Shown here: piece by piece, positions 24,165 to 32,490 of the stretch
Position numbering within the stretch: the stretch's first letter is position 1
How the letters are laid out: each line of letters opens with the position of its first letter
DNA from: an uncultured Lachnoclostridium sp.
GTDB lineage: Bacteria; Bacillota; Clostridia; Lachnospirales; Lachnospiraceae
Direction: 5' to 3'
DNA: 33,522 nt
Assembly (NCBI GenBank): GCA_905212635.1
Contig: CAJMFH010000030.1
Coordinates: 1-33,522 of the forward strand
Translations under genes and position numbers: made by a program
The notes under the pieces: generated by a model
What the model saw: the letters and a program-made list of their open reading frames with translations, nothing else
The model's database searches: none
What the model was told of the DNA's origin: nothing

Positions 24165-25334
24165 ATGAATCTGGATGAAATGAAACAAAAATTTACTGAC
24201 ATATTTGGCACAAACGACCTGCCGGAAGCTTTTTTCGCCCCCGGGCGGGTGAATCTGATCGGAGAGCACACCGACTACAACGGTGGGCATGTATTCCCGT
24301 GTGCACTAAATGTCGGAACTTATGGGCTGGTACATTTGCGTGAAGACCGCAAACTGCGTTTTTACTCTGAAAACTTTTCAGAGAACGGGGTGATCGAGTC
24401 ATCGCTGGATGATTTAAAACCCTTGGAAGATTCCCGCTGGATTAGTTATCCGATGGGTGTGATCTGGGCGTTTACAAAGCATGGCTATCCGATTGACAAA
24501 GGGATGGATCTGTATATTTATGGAAATATTCCAAACGGTTCCGGACTCTCTTCATCGGCTTCGCTGGAAGTGCTGACAGGAATTATTTTAAAAACCTGTT
24601 TCCATTTCGATTCGCTTTCCCTGCCACAGATCGCTCTTTTGGGACAAGCTGCTGAAAATAAATACAACGGCATGAACTGCGGTATCATGGATCAGTTTGC
24701 CTCCGCGATGGGGAAAAAGGAGCATGCTGTCTTCTTGGACACCAATTCTCTGGATTTTGAATGGATTCCGGTAAATCTTGGAAATTACAAACTGATAATT
24801 ACAAACAGCATGGTAAAGCACAGTCTGGTTTCCTCGGCTTACAATGACCGCCGCCGCGAATGCGAAAAGGGGCTTCTAATGCTGCAGCGGGTACTTGATA
24901 TTTCAGCGCTCGGAGATCTTACCGACCTGCAATTTGAGGCAAATAAATACCTTATCACCGACGAAGTGATCCAAAAGCGCGTACGACATGCCGTATCGGA
25001 AAATCAACGCACGATTTCCGCAGTAAAGGCATTAAAAGGAAATGATATCCTCGCTTTTGGCAAACTGATGAATGCTTCACACCGTTCTCTGCGCGATGAC
25101 TACGAAGTTTCGTGTCCGGAAGTGGATACTCTGGTTGAGACAGCCTGGAAACTGCCGTTTGTCGCCGGCAGCCGGATCACGGGAGGCGGATTTGGTGGAT
25201 GTACCGTCAGTCTTGTCGCTTCGGATAAAATCGAAGATTTCAAGACCGCGCTTTCCGATGCTTATAAAAAGAATCATGGAAAAATTCCAGAATTTTACAT
25301 TGCTGAAATTGCGGATGGCGCACGTACATTATAA
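24165..25334 (+). CDS. galK: Galactokinase
   Basis: 389 residues, usual length. It phosphorylates alpha-D-galactose with ATP to galactose 1-phosphate in the Leloir pathway. The galactokinase signature GRVNLIGEHTDYNGG is near residue 27, the ATP-binding loop GSGLSSSASLEV near 127, the catalytic-base region 'NCGIMDQFAS' near 173, and the GHMP C-terminal motif GGGFGGCTVSLV. GAGAGGG lies six bases before the ATG. galE follows on the same strand after 62 bases, with its own strong ribosome-binding site and no terminator between them. galT is not present in this window. Confidence 0.97.
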   Translation: MNLDEMKQKFTDIFGTNDLPEAFFAPGRVNLIGEHTDYNGGHVFPCALNVGTYGLVHLREDRKLRFYSENFSENGVIESSLDDLKPLEDSRWISYPMGVIWAFTKHGYPIDKGMDLYIYGNIPNGSGLSSSASLEVLTGIILKTCFHFDSLSLPQIALLGQAAENKYNGMNCGIMDQFASAMGKKEHAVFLDTNSLDFEWIPVNLGNYKLIITNSMVKHSLVSSAYNDRRRECEKGLLMLQRVLDISALGDLTDLQFEANKYLITDEVIQKRVRHAVSENQRTISAVKALKGNDILAFGKLMNASHRSLRDDYEVSCPEVDTLVETAWKLPFVAGSRITGGGFGGCTVSLVASDKIEDFKTALSDAYKKNHGKIPEFYIAEIADGARTL

Positions 25335-25396
25335 AATATGATAGATACCTGCCATTTTACTTGATAATTACAACCCATACTGAAAGGAGATTCTAT

Positions 25397-26413
25397 ATGA
25401 AAATATTAGTTACAGGGGGCGCCGGTTACATCGGCAGCCATACATGTGTCGATCTGTTGGAAAATGACTACGAGGTCGTGATCGTCGATAATCTTTATAA
25501 TTCCAATGAAAAAGCAGTGGAACGCATTGCCGAGATTACAGGAAAAAAGCCTGCTTTTTACGAAGTCGATCTGTTAGATAAAGAAGCACTCGACAGCGTA
25601 TTTAATAAAGAAAATATTGACGCGGTCATTCATTTTGCCGGGTTAAAAGCCGTTGGCGAATCGGTGGAAAAACCGATAGAATATTACCACAACAACATTA
25701 CCGGAACACTGCATCTCGTAGACTGTATGCGAAACCACAACGTGAAAAATATCATTTTCAGTTCGTCCGCAACCGTTTACGGAAATCCTGCGTTTATCCC
25801 GATCACAGAAGAATGTCCGAAAGGATCTCCAACCAATCCGTATGGCTGGACCAAATGGATGTTAGAACAGATTCTCACCGACCTGCACACCGCTGACAAT
25901 TCCTGGAATGTCATTCTGCTCCGCTATTTCAATCCGATCGGGGCCCACAAGAGCGGTCTGATCGGCGAGGATCCAAAGGGCATTCCAAATAATCTCGTAC
26001 CTTACGTATCGCAGGTTGCTGTCGGCAAGCGTGAATGCCTCGGTGTATTTGGCGATGACTACAAAACACACGATGGCACCGGTGTCCGTGATTACGTACA
26101 TGTGGTTGATCTTGCTGACGGTCACGTAAAAGCATTAGAAAAAATCAAAGAAAACTGTGGAGTAAAAATCTACAATCTCGGTACAGGACAAGGTTCCAGC
26201 GTTTTGGATGTCGTTCATGCCTACGAAAAAGCCTGCGGCAAAAAGATTCCTTATGAAATCAAACCCCGCCGTGCCGGCGACTTGGACGAATTGTATTCCA
26301 AATGTGACAAAGCAGAGAAAGAGCTTCACTGGACAGCCAAATACGGCTTGGAAGATATGTGTGCCGATTCGTGGAAATGGCAGAGCATGAATCCAAATGG
26401 TTACAACGACTAG
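25397..26413 (+). CDS. galE: UDP-glucose 4-epimerase
   Basis: 338 residues. It interconverts UDP-galactose and UDP-glucose using bound NAD. The Rossmann nucleotide motif TGGAGYIGSH is at the N-terminus, the catalytic Ser in 'IIFSSSATVYG' and the Tyr/Lys pair in 'NPYGWTKWMLEQ'. The start at 25397 has GAAAGGAG seven bases upstream; an in-frame ATG at 25361 lacks one. It forms an operon with galK and is followed by a strong terminator. It may serve galactose catabolism or supply UDP-galactose for surface glycans. Confidence 0.97.
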   Translation: MKILVTGGAGYIGSHTCVDLLENDYEVVIVDNLYNSNEKAVERIAEITGKKPAFYEVDLLDKEALDSVFNKENIDAVIHFAGLKAVGESVEKPIEYYHNNITGTLHLVDCMRNHNVKNIIFSSSATVYGNPAFIPITEECPKGSPTNPYGWTKWMLEQILTDLHTADNSWNVILLRYFNPIGAHKSGLIGEDPKGIPNNLVPYVSQVAVGKRECLGVFGDDYKTHDGTGVRDYVHVVDLADGHVKALEKIKENCGVKIYNLGTGQGSSVLDVVHAYEKACGKKIPYEIKPRRAGDLDELYSKCDKAEKELHWTAKYGLEDMCADSWKWQSMNPNGYND

Positions 26414-26422
26414 CGAAACGAT

Positions 26423-26472
26423 AAATAAAACGGGCGGACTGTTCCGAATAGAGCAGCCCGCCCACTTTATTT
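26423..26472. terminator. Bidirectional terminator between galE and the P-type ATPase gene
   Basis: AAATAAA, then GGGCGGACTG pairing with CAGCCCGCCC, then TTTATTT. Both strands present a GC-rich hairpin followed by a T-rich tract, suiting the two convergent genes. Confidence 0.85.
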
Positions 26473-26490
26473 ATTCATCTATTCTTTTTC

Positions 26491-28590
26491 TCATCCTTCC
26501 AGCAGATTTTTCATGCTTTCCAGACTGATGACAAGGGTCGAAGAATTGTGAAGCAATGCCGATGTCGTAGGCCGGATCAGACCAGCTACACCAAGAACGA
26601 TCAAACCGGCATTGATGGCAACGATCCGTCGATAATTCGTATGAATCCGTTTCATCAACGCATTGCTGATCTGTTTCAATGTCACAATCTGATACAGGTT
26701 GTCCGCTCCGACCGTCACATCTGCGATCTCGCGCGCAATCTCGGCTCCATCACTGATGGCAATGCCCACATCTGCTGCCGACAATGCCGGCGAGTCATTG
26801 ATTCCATCTCCGATCATAATGACCTTCGAGCCATTTGCTTTCGCCTTTTCGACAAAATGTGCCTTGTCTTCCGGCAGCACCTCCGCAAAATACTGGTCTA
26901 CACCAACCCGCGCAGCGATGGCGCGTGCAGTACGATTACTGTCTCCCGTCATCATAACCACATTTTTGATGCCGACTTTCTTCAATTCCTGAATGACTTC
27001 GGCTGCCTCTTCCCGAAGCGGATCTTCGATGCAGATTACAGCACAAAGTTTTCCATCCACAGCCAGATATAAATGAGAATACTCTTCCGGAAGTGATTCA
27101 AACCGACTCTGATAACTTTCCGGTACAACACATTTTTCATCTTCAAAGATAAAATGCGCACTTCCGATCACTACTTTTTTTCCTTCCACAAAGGACGAAA
27201 TTCCGTGTGCGACGATGTATTCCACTTTGGAATGGATCTCTTCATGCACAAGTCCTTTCTGTGCCGCCGCATCCACGACGGCTTTTGCCATAGAGTGCGG
27301 AAAATGTTCTTCCAGACAAGCCGCGATACGAAGTAATTCATCCGGCTGCGCCTCACAGAACGGGATGACATCCACCACCGTCGGCTGCGCTTTCGTCAGT
27401 GTTCCGGTTTTATCAAATACGATCGTATCTGCTTCTGACATTGCCTCCAGATATTTTCCACCTTTTACGGTCACCTGATAATGGCTGGCCTCCCGTATCG
27501 CAGAAAGCACGGAAATCGGCATCGCTAATTTTAATGCGCAGGAAAAATCTACCATCAATACTGCCAGTGTCTTCGTAACGTTTCGTGTAAGAAGATATAC
27601 CAAGCCGGTTCCGGCAAGTGTATATGGCACAAGGCGATCCGCAAGATGTTCTGCTTTTCCTTCGAGTGAAGATTTCAATTTTTCAGAATCCTCGATCATC
27701 GCAACGACCTTTTCAAATCGTGTGCCGCCTGCCGATTTTTCCACTTTCAGAGTCAAATCGCCATCTTCCACAACGGTACCTGCATAAACATAACCGCCCG
27801 TCGTTTTATGAACCGGAAGAGGTTCCCCGGTCAGCGATGCCTGATTGACCATCGCATCTCCGCTCGTCACAACACCGTCAAACGGGATCACATTTCCCAT
27901 ATGGACAACTACTTCATCTCCTGGCACGATGGTGTTAGACGGAACGAGCACTTCTTTTCCGTCAGCCAGCTGCCAGACTTTGGTTATGTTCAAAGACATA
28001 CTTCTCGCCAGATCTTCGACCGATTTCTTGTGTGTCCACTCTTCCAGGATCTCGCCGATTCCAAGCAGGAACATAATCGAATTGGCGGAATTCATATCGC
28101 CGCGCAATACCGAAACTCCGATAGCTGTCGCATCCAGCACCGGCACCTCGATCTTGCGGTGTGCAAGTGTTTGTATACCTTCTTTCCAATATTTTCCAGC
28201 CTTTACCACAGTTATCACTGTGCGGACCGGTGCCGGCAAAAATAATTTCGTACCTGCCATAAACAGCACCTTATTGATGAGTTTCGCTTTGTACTCTTCA
28301 TTTAATTTCCGTCCGGAATTGTGAAGAAACTCGTCCGGAACATCCACCTTTTCCGGCTGATATGCAGCAAGTGCCTCACACAACTGCTTACGCGGTCCCA
28401 CGTAATTCACGGTGACATTTCCTATTTTTTCATGAACTTTAACTTTTGTCACAAACGGAAAACTTCCCAGATAATACTGAAGCGTATCCGCCTCTTCATA
28501 CGACATTTTCTTCGTACAGACATGGAGACGCATGCGCCCCTTTAGTTCATGCTCAATCCTGAATCTCATCAGCAGTTTCCTCTTCGCCAT
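26491..28590 (-). CDS. P1B-type heavy-metal-translocating ATPase
   Basis: 699 residues. An ATP-driven membrane pump of the heavy-metal class: phosphorylation motif DKTGTLT with D393, actuator TGE at 254-256, 'MMTGDSNRTARAIA' and hinge 'GDGINDSPALSAADVG'. The first 80 residues resemble an HMA-type domain but lack CxxC. The intramembrane motif is FSCALKLAMP (S350-C351-A352) where copper, zinc or cadmium pumps carry CPC and cobalt-type ones SPC; this unusual form and the 'FPHSMA' loop leave the metal unassigned. The start overlaps the previous gene by 38 bases. The ATG at 28569 has a better AGAGGAA site and is an alternative start. It is followed by a bidirectional terminator. Confidence 0.93.
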   Translation of the reverse strand: MAKRKLLMRFRIEHELKGRMRLHVCTKKMSYEEADTLQYYLGSFPFVTKVKVHEKIGNVTVNYVGPRKQLCEALAAYQPEKVDVPDEFLHNSGRKLNEEYKAKLINKVLFMAGTKLFLPAPVRTVITVVKAGKYWKEGIQTLAHRKIEVPVLDATAIGVSVLRGDMNSANSIMFLLGIGEILEEWTHKKSVEDLARSMSLNITKVWQLADGKEVLVPSNTIVPGDEVVVHMGNVIPFDGVVTSGDAMVNQASLTGEPLPVHKTTGGYVYAGTVVEDGDLTLKVEKSAGGTRFEKVVAMIEDSEKLKSSLEGKAEHLADRLVPYTLAGTGLVYLLTRNVTKTLAVLMVDFSCALKLAMPISVLSAIREASHYQVTVKGGKYLEAMSEADTIVFDKTGTLTKAQPTVVDVIPFCEAQPDELLRIAACLEEHFPHSMAKAVVDAAAQKGLVHEEIHSKVEYIVAHGISSFVEGKKVVIGSAHFIFEDEKCVVPESYQSRFESLPEEYSHLYLAVDGKLCAVICIEDPLREEAAEVIQELKKVGIKNVVMMTGDSNRTARAIAARVGVDQYFAEVLPEDKAHFVEKAKANGSKVIMIGDGINDSPALSAADVGIAISDGAEIAREIADVTVGADNLYQIVTLKQISNALMKRIHTNYRRIVAINAGLIVLGVAGLIRPTTSALLHNSSTLVISLESMKNLLEG

Positions 28591-28843
28591 CTACAAATTC
28601 CTCATTGGCACGCTCTTCATTGATGATCTGTGCCTCTGCGTAGATGTCCTCTGCATTCTCCTGAATCTTGGTTGCAGTCTTCATCACACAGTCTTTTGCC
28701 CGAAGAACTGCTGCGGTACAATTGGTGTACAATTTCTTTGCATCTTTGCTTCCCAGGATCTTCACACCGGCGGTTCCAAGCAGTACGCCGGCTGCTACAA
28801 GTCCTGTCGCTTTTTTATCGATTTTCTTTAAACATTTCAACAT
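28553..28843 (-). CDS. Small DUF6110-like protein coupled to the metal ATPase
   Basis: 96 residues. 'MLKCLKKIDKKATGLVAAGVLLGTAGVKILGSKDAKKLYTNC' holds one Gly/Ala-rich hydrophobic helix at about 13-30. A region rich in Lys, Ala and Thr follows, then an acidic tail. Proteins like this, to my recollection DUF6110, are found beside P-type metal ATPases in Clostridia, so a role as accessory to the pump is likely but unproven. GGAGG lies ten bases upstream of the ATG. Its last 38 bases overlap the ATPase start, indicating translational coupling; mutY ends 31 bases upstream on the same strand. Confidence 0.75.
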   Translation of the reverse strand: MLKCLKKIDKKATGLVAAGVLLGTAGVKILGSKDAKKLYTNCTAAVLRAKDCVMKTATKIQENAEDIYAEAQIINEERANEEFVDGEEETADEIQD

Positions 28844-28874
28844 AGTGAATTCCTCCTGTCAATTGTATTTCCCT

Positions 28875-29969
28875 TTATAATACACCTTTTTTCTCAGAAA
28901 CTCCACCCTCTTTTTGCTTATTGAGAATTTTTTTCATTTTCTCACGATACGCCCGAAATGCAGTCGGCAGACTGTACGTATTTTCGACCTCTTCCAGCGA
29001 GGCAAAGAGCAGTTCCGGCTGCTTCCCGGACGGCGAAAGTTCGATGACATAGCCTTTCATATGCCATTCAATATGAGAAAAAATGTGCTTTGCCGCCCCA
29101 AGAGACTGGATTTTTTTTACAATAATTCCTTCTTCTGCCAGTTTTTCTTCCAATTTCTTCTTATTATAATAACCGTCATAAGAAGGAAACTCATACAGCC
29201 CCGCCAGCAGTCCTTTGTTTTCCCGTCTGGCAATCCCAAATGTTCCTTCTTTTTCAAAAATAAGTATTGTCTTTTTCTCAATTTTGCGCGGTTTCTTTTC
29301 AATCTTCCGCGGATATTGTTCCTGCTCGCCTTTTTGTTTTGCCTCACAGGTCGCTGCCAAAGGACATCGGTCGCAGAGCGGCGTTCCATTGGGGATGCAT
29401 ACCACCTCGCCAAGTTCCATGATCGCCTGATTGAAATCTCCCGGGCGCTCCGGCATTACATCCGTCAACTCACCCTCTACCCGGCGGCGCACGGACATTT
29501 TTGAAATATCTTCCAAGCTCGCCTGATAGCGCATCATCACGCGGAGTACATTGCCATCCACCGCAGGCACCTTGATCCCATATGCGATTGAAGCAATTGC
29601 CCCCGCCGTATACGGTCCGATCCCCGGCAGTGCAAGCAGTTTCTCATAGTCTGCCGGCAGTTCTGCCCCATATTGTTCTACTAATATCTTTGCTGTTTTT
29701 TGTAAATTTTTGGCACGGTTATAATATCCGAGTCCTTCCCACAATTTTAAAAGCCTCTCCTGCGGCACATTGGCAAGACTCCGGATATCCGGAAGTTCCT
29801 CCGTAAACCGCACAAAATAATCTTTCGCCGCCTCAATCCGTGTCTGTTGCAGCATAATTTCTGAAATCCAGGTATAATACGCATTTTCACGGTCGCGCCA
29901 TACCATTTCGCGTTTATTTTTATCGTACCACGCAAGCAGCGGGGTAACAAATTGATCTTGTTTTAACAT
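28875..29969 (-). CDS. mutY: A/G-specific adenine DNA glycosylase
   Basis: 364 residues. MutY removes adenine mispaired with 8-oxoguanine. The helix-hairpin-helix LPGIGPYTAGAIASIAYG spans about 114-131. Catalytic residues are E37 (SEIMLQQT) and D138 (VPAVDGNV). The iron-sulfur cluster ligands are C191, C199, C202 and C208. The C-terminal part, from about 225, is the NUDIX-like domain that reads the oxidised guanine (FGIARRENKGLLAGLYEFPS). The start at 29969 has AGGAGA six bases upstream; an in-frame extension to 30077 overlaps the promoter and is rejected. It is read divergently from mscL. Confidence 0.96.
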   Translation of the reverse strand: MLKQDQFVTPLLAWYDKNKREMVWRDRENAYYTWISEIMLQQTRIEAAKDYFVRFTEELPDIRSLANVPQERLLKLWEGLGYYNRAKNLQKTAKILVEQYGAELPADYEKLLALPGIGPYTAGAIASIAYGIKVPAVDGNVLRVMMRYQASLEDISKMSVRRRVEGELTDVMPERPGDFNQAIMELGEVVCIPNGTPLCDRCPLAATCEAKQKGEQEQYPRKIEKKPRKIEKKTILIFEKEGTFGIARRENKGLLAGLYEFPSYDGYYNKKKLEEKLAEEGIIVKKIQSLGAAKHIFSHIEWHMKGYVIELSPSGKQPELLFASLEEVENTYSLPTAFRAYREKMKKILNKQKEGGVSEKKGVL

Positions 29970-29994
29970 ATTGTCTCCTGTGTGTTTTTTCTTC

Positions 29995-30023
29995 ATCATA
30001 AATGGCAATGTGCGCGGTGTCAA
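29995..30023 (-). promoter_or_regulatory. Promoter of mutY
   Basis: On the minus strand TTGACA (30018-30023), 17 bases, TATGAT (29995-30000). This is close to consensus and places the transcript start about 20 bases before the start codon at 29969. DUF6110 and the ATPase may also be served by it. Confidence 0.85.
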
Positions 30024-30034
30024 GCCTTTTCTAT

Positions 30035-30064
30035 TTGACCTCAGCCTTACGACTGTGCTATACT
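30035..30064 (+). promoter_or_regulatory. Promoter of mscL-azlC-azlD
   Basis: TTGACC (30035-30040), 18 bases, TATACT (30059-30064), with the -35 only 12 bp from the mutY -35 on the other strand. AGGAGG follows at 30111-30116. Confidence 0.8.
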
Positions 30065-30128
30065 GTATGACATACACACAATTTGATATGTTTACAAATT
30101 CAAATTACTTAGGAGGATGAGAACGACT

Positions 30129-30569
30129 ATGAAGAAATTTTTACAGGAATTTAAAGAATTTGCCCTGCGTGGAAATGTCATGGATCTGGCAATTGGTGTT
30201 ATCATCGGTGCCGCTTTTCAGGCAATCATCAACTCGATGGTAAACGATGTGCTTTCTCCATTGATCGGTTTGATAGCGAACACAGACTTAAGTTATCTGG
30301 TACTAACCATTGGCGATGTCGATGTGAAATACGGTTCTTTTCTGACCGCGGTTATCAATTTCCTGATCATGGTATTTGTAATTTTCCTGCTCGTGAAGGG
30401 AATGAATGCGCTTGCCAGTCTTGGGCACAGAAAAGACACGGATGAAGAAGTTCCTACCGAGAAAAACTGTCCTTTCTGCTACAGCAAAATTGACATAAAA
30501 GCAACCCGCTGTCCTCATTGTACTTCCGTGATCGAAACATTGGAAATGGAGGCAGAAAAAGAAGATTAA
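30129..30569 (+). CDS. mscL: Large-conductance mechanosensitive channel with C-terminal zinc ribbon
   Basis: 146 residues. The channel opens under membrane tension and releases solutes during osmotic downshift. 'FKEFALRGNVMDLAIGVIIGAAF' is the typical first helix and TM1; TM2 is about 72-92 (FLTAVINFLIMVFVIFLLVK). After residue 110 the sequence adds CPFC and CPHC (C114, C117, C128, C131), a zinc-ribbon-like tail that many enterobacterial MscL proteins lack. Start at 30129 because AGGAGG directly abuts the earlier ATG at 30117. azlC begins one base after its stop, suggesting coupled translation. Confidence 0.95.
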   Translation: MKKFLQEFKEFALRGNVMDLAIGVIIGAAFQAIINSMVNDVLSPLIGLIANTDLSYLVLTIGDVDVKYGSFLTAVINFLIMVFVIFLLVKGMNALASLGHRKDTDEEVPTEKNCPFCYSKIDIKATRCPHCTSVIETLEMEAEKED

Positions 30570-30570
30570 T

Positions 30571-31296
30571 ATGAAATCATTTATGTATGGATTGAAACGG
30601 GGATTTCCGATTTTTCTCGGGTATCTCCCGGTTTCTTTTACGTTTGGCTTTATGGCAGTATCCGGCGGTATTCCCGTGTGGGCTGCCGTATTGATCTCAC
30701 TCACCAATGTGACCTCCGCAGGCCAGTTTGCCGGAACCAATCTGATCTTTGCGAGTGCCGGCTATCTGGAAATCGCACTGACAACATTTGTCATCAATCT
30801 GCGGTATTCCCTGATGTCGCTTTCGCTGTCACAAAAACTCCGGCAGGACGTTCCGGTATGGAAACGTCTGATCCTCAGTTTTTGTATTACGGATGAAACC
30901 TTTGTCATGGCTTCAATGGAGCCGGGACAGATTGGTGCCGGATTTTTCGGCGGACTGATCACCCTTCCATTTATCGGATGGGTTCTCGGAACATTTTTAG
31001 GCGGAACGATCTCGACTCTGCTGCCGGCAGAACTTCAATCGGCTATGGGAATCGGCCTCTACGCAATGTTTATCGCGCTGATCGTGCCTGCCGCCCGTGA
31101 AAAGAAAAATGTCTGCTTCGTTGTCCTTCTTGCGGTACTTTGTTCGTGCATCATCCGCTACGTTCCCGGTCTGAACCACATTTCATCGGGATTCCGTGTG
31201 ATCTTGTCAACGGTCATTGCCGCCGGGATCGGAGCTTGGCTCTTCCCGGAACCGATTTCTGACACAGGCGACACACCGCCAGAAAGTGAGGTCTGA
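30571..31296 (+). CDS. azlC: AzlC-family branched-chain amino acid exporter, large subunit
   Basis: 241 residues with several hydrophobic helices. The N-terminus 'GFPIFLGYLPVSFTFGFMA' and 'NVTSAGQFAGTNLIF', then 'LRYSLMSLSLSQKL' and 'FCITDETFVMAS', match AzlC (YgaZ-like). With AzlD it forms a membrane transporter associated in Bacillus with azaleucine resistance, that is, export of branched-chain amino acids or analogues. It follows mscL after one base and precedes azlD after one base. No good Shine-Dalgarno of its own is present, which fits coupling to mscL. Confidence 0.92.
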   Translation: MKSFMYGLKRGFPIFLGYLPVSFTFGFMAVSGGIPVWAAVLISLTNVTSAGQFAGTNLIFASAGYLEIALTTFVINLRYSLMSLSLSQKLRQDVPVWKRLILSFCITDETFVMASMEPGQIGAGFFGGLITLPFIGWVLGTFLGGTISTLLPAELQSAMGIGLYAMFIALIVPAAREKKNVCFVVLLAVLCSCIIRYVPGLNHISSGFRVILSTVIAAGIGAWLFPEPISDTGDTPPESEV

Positions 31297-31297
31297 T

Positions 31298-31606
31298 ATG
31301 AATTTACGTTATTGTTTGATCGCGATTGCCGTAATGGCTGTCGTCACTTACATCCCGCGCTTTGTTCCAATCACTTTTTTCCGGCGCGAGATCAAATCCG
31401 TTTATCTGAAAAATTTTTTGGATTATACACCTTATGCCGTGCTTGGGGCATTGACATTTCCTGACATTTTTTCATCCGCCGGCAACCCTGCCGCCGCGGT
31501 CGTCGGAACCGTCATTGCGCTGATTCTCAGTTTTTTCAAACGCGGACTCGTGGTCGTGGCACTGGGCGCGATCGCCGGCGTATATGTAACGCTGTTACTG
31601 TTTTAG
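31298..31606 (+). CDS. azlD: AzlD-family branched-chain amino acid exporter, small subunit
   Basis: 102 residues. 'VVTYIPRFVPITFF' and 'FLDYTPYAVLGALTFP' are standard AzlD signatures; three to four hydrophobic helices cover most of the protein. The start at 31298 follows the azlC stop by one base, with GTGAGGT upstream. A longer in-frame reading starting inside azlC is rejected. It is the small partner of AzlC and the last gene of the mscL-azlCD operon. Confidence 0.92.
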   Translation: MNLRYCLIAIAVMAVVTYIPRFVPITFFRREIKSVYLKNFLDYTPYAVLGALTFPDIFSSAGNPAAAVVGTVIALILSFFKRGLVVVALGAIAGVYVTLLLF

Positions 31607-31617
31607 CAACTCATTTT

Positions 31618-31664
31618 CCCCGCCCGCATATGTTGCTTTGTGGGCAGGGATTTCTTATCTTTTT
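31618..31664 (+). terminator. Terminator of mscL-azlC-azlD
   Basis: CCCCGCCCGCA pairs with TGTGGGCAGGG with one mismatch and one G-U pair, followed by a T-rich tract. It overlaps the end of the convergent gene whose stop is at 31655. Confidence 0.65.
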
Positions 31665-32464
31665 AAAGGAATTTCTTTGGCATCCGGGATCTGTTTTTGC
31701 AAAAATTTATTCATTTCTTCCTCTGTATATGGCTGATACCAATAGTCATCCTGATCGTATGACTCGTCATTTAATACGTAATAAGTTTTCCCCTTTTTGT
31801 CTTTTACTTTTAGAAAACGTATTTCTCTATTGCGTCTGCCAATCATCTTTTCCCGGTCAAAAAAAACAAAGTGTACCGCTGTCTTTCCTTCCATTTTTGC
31901 ATAAAGCAGATGCCGTTTGGGAGAATAATACAATTTTTGTTTTTTCCTAATCTCTTTTTCCGTAAAAAAGTGCTTTGCAATCACCTTATTTTTCTCATAG
32001 TCATAGTAAAATATTTTGCCATTATAGTAATATTCTTCTATCCCATCCTGATTAAAATCCACATAAATTCCCTTCTTATTTTTTGCTGTTTTTTTCAACA
32101 ATTTGTGCGCTTTCCTTTTTACTTTTTCTTTGGATAAAATTGTAATCTCATATATCGTTTTTCCTGTAGTTGTGTTCACTTTCACCTGTGCTTTTCCCGG
32201 CTTTATTCCTTTCACAAAAAGGGCTTTATCCGGCTTATCTGCCAAGATCGATATTTTGTCGGAAGCATCCAGATATTGCTTGCATACCTTTACTTTTTTC
32301 TTGTTATTTACCGAGGTCTTTGTCTTATACACATCGGTTGTCAACACTTTCTCACCACCTTCTACCACGGCTGTTTTCTTTTGCGCTTCTGCCGTATTTT
32401 GTCTGCCAAACACAGCCATAATACACGCAATCACAAGAACTCCTGTTGTCCATTTTTTTCTCAT
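31655..32464 (-). CDS. Secreted basic hypothetical protein with Ig-like segment
   Basis: 269 residues and strongly basic. A signal peptide covers about 1-27 (MRKKWTTGVLVIACIMAVFG, ending AEA). Residues about 40-110 look like a degenerate Big_2-type Ig domain (ALFVKGIKPGKAQVKVNTTT), a common Lys-rich module in this window. Residues about 130-145 contain DFNQDGIEEYYY, a DxNxDGxxE calcium-loop-like motif. The Tyr/Lys-rich remainder is unrecognised. The start at 32464 has GGAGG eight bases upstream. An in-frame ATG at 32479 precedes that Shine-Dalgarno and is rejected. It probably once followed the GH25 lysozyme gene directly and is now separated from it by the 198-bp element. Confidence 0.65.
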   Translation of the reverse strand: MRKKWTTGVLVIACIMAVFGRQNTAEAQKKTAVVEGGEKVLTTDVYKTKTSVNNKKKVKVCKQYLDASDKISILADKPDKALFVKGIKPGKAQVKVNTTTGKTIYEITILSKEKVKRKAHKLLKKTAKNKKGIYVDFNQDGIEEYYYNGKIFYYDYEKNKVIAKHFFTEKEIRKKQKLYYSPKRHLLYAKMEGKTAVHFVFFDREKMIGRRNREIRFLKVKDKKGKTYYVLNDESYDQDDYWYQPYTEEEMNKFLQKQIPDAKEIPLKR

Positions 32465-32490
32465 AATCCATCCCTCCATTTATTGTATTA

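Noticed and set aside
28553..28590. Frameshift joining the small gene and the P-type ATPase
   Set aside because: The two proteins have separate complete sequences and start sites; the 38-base overlap fits translational coupling.
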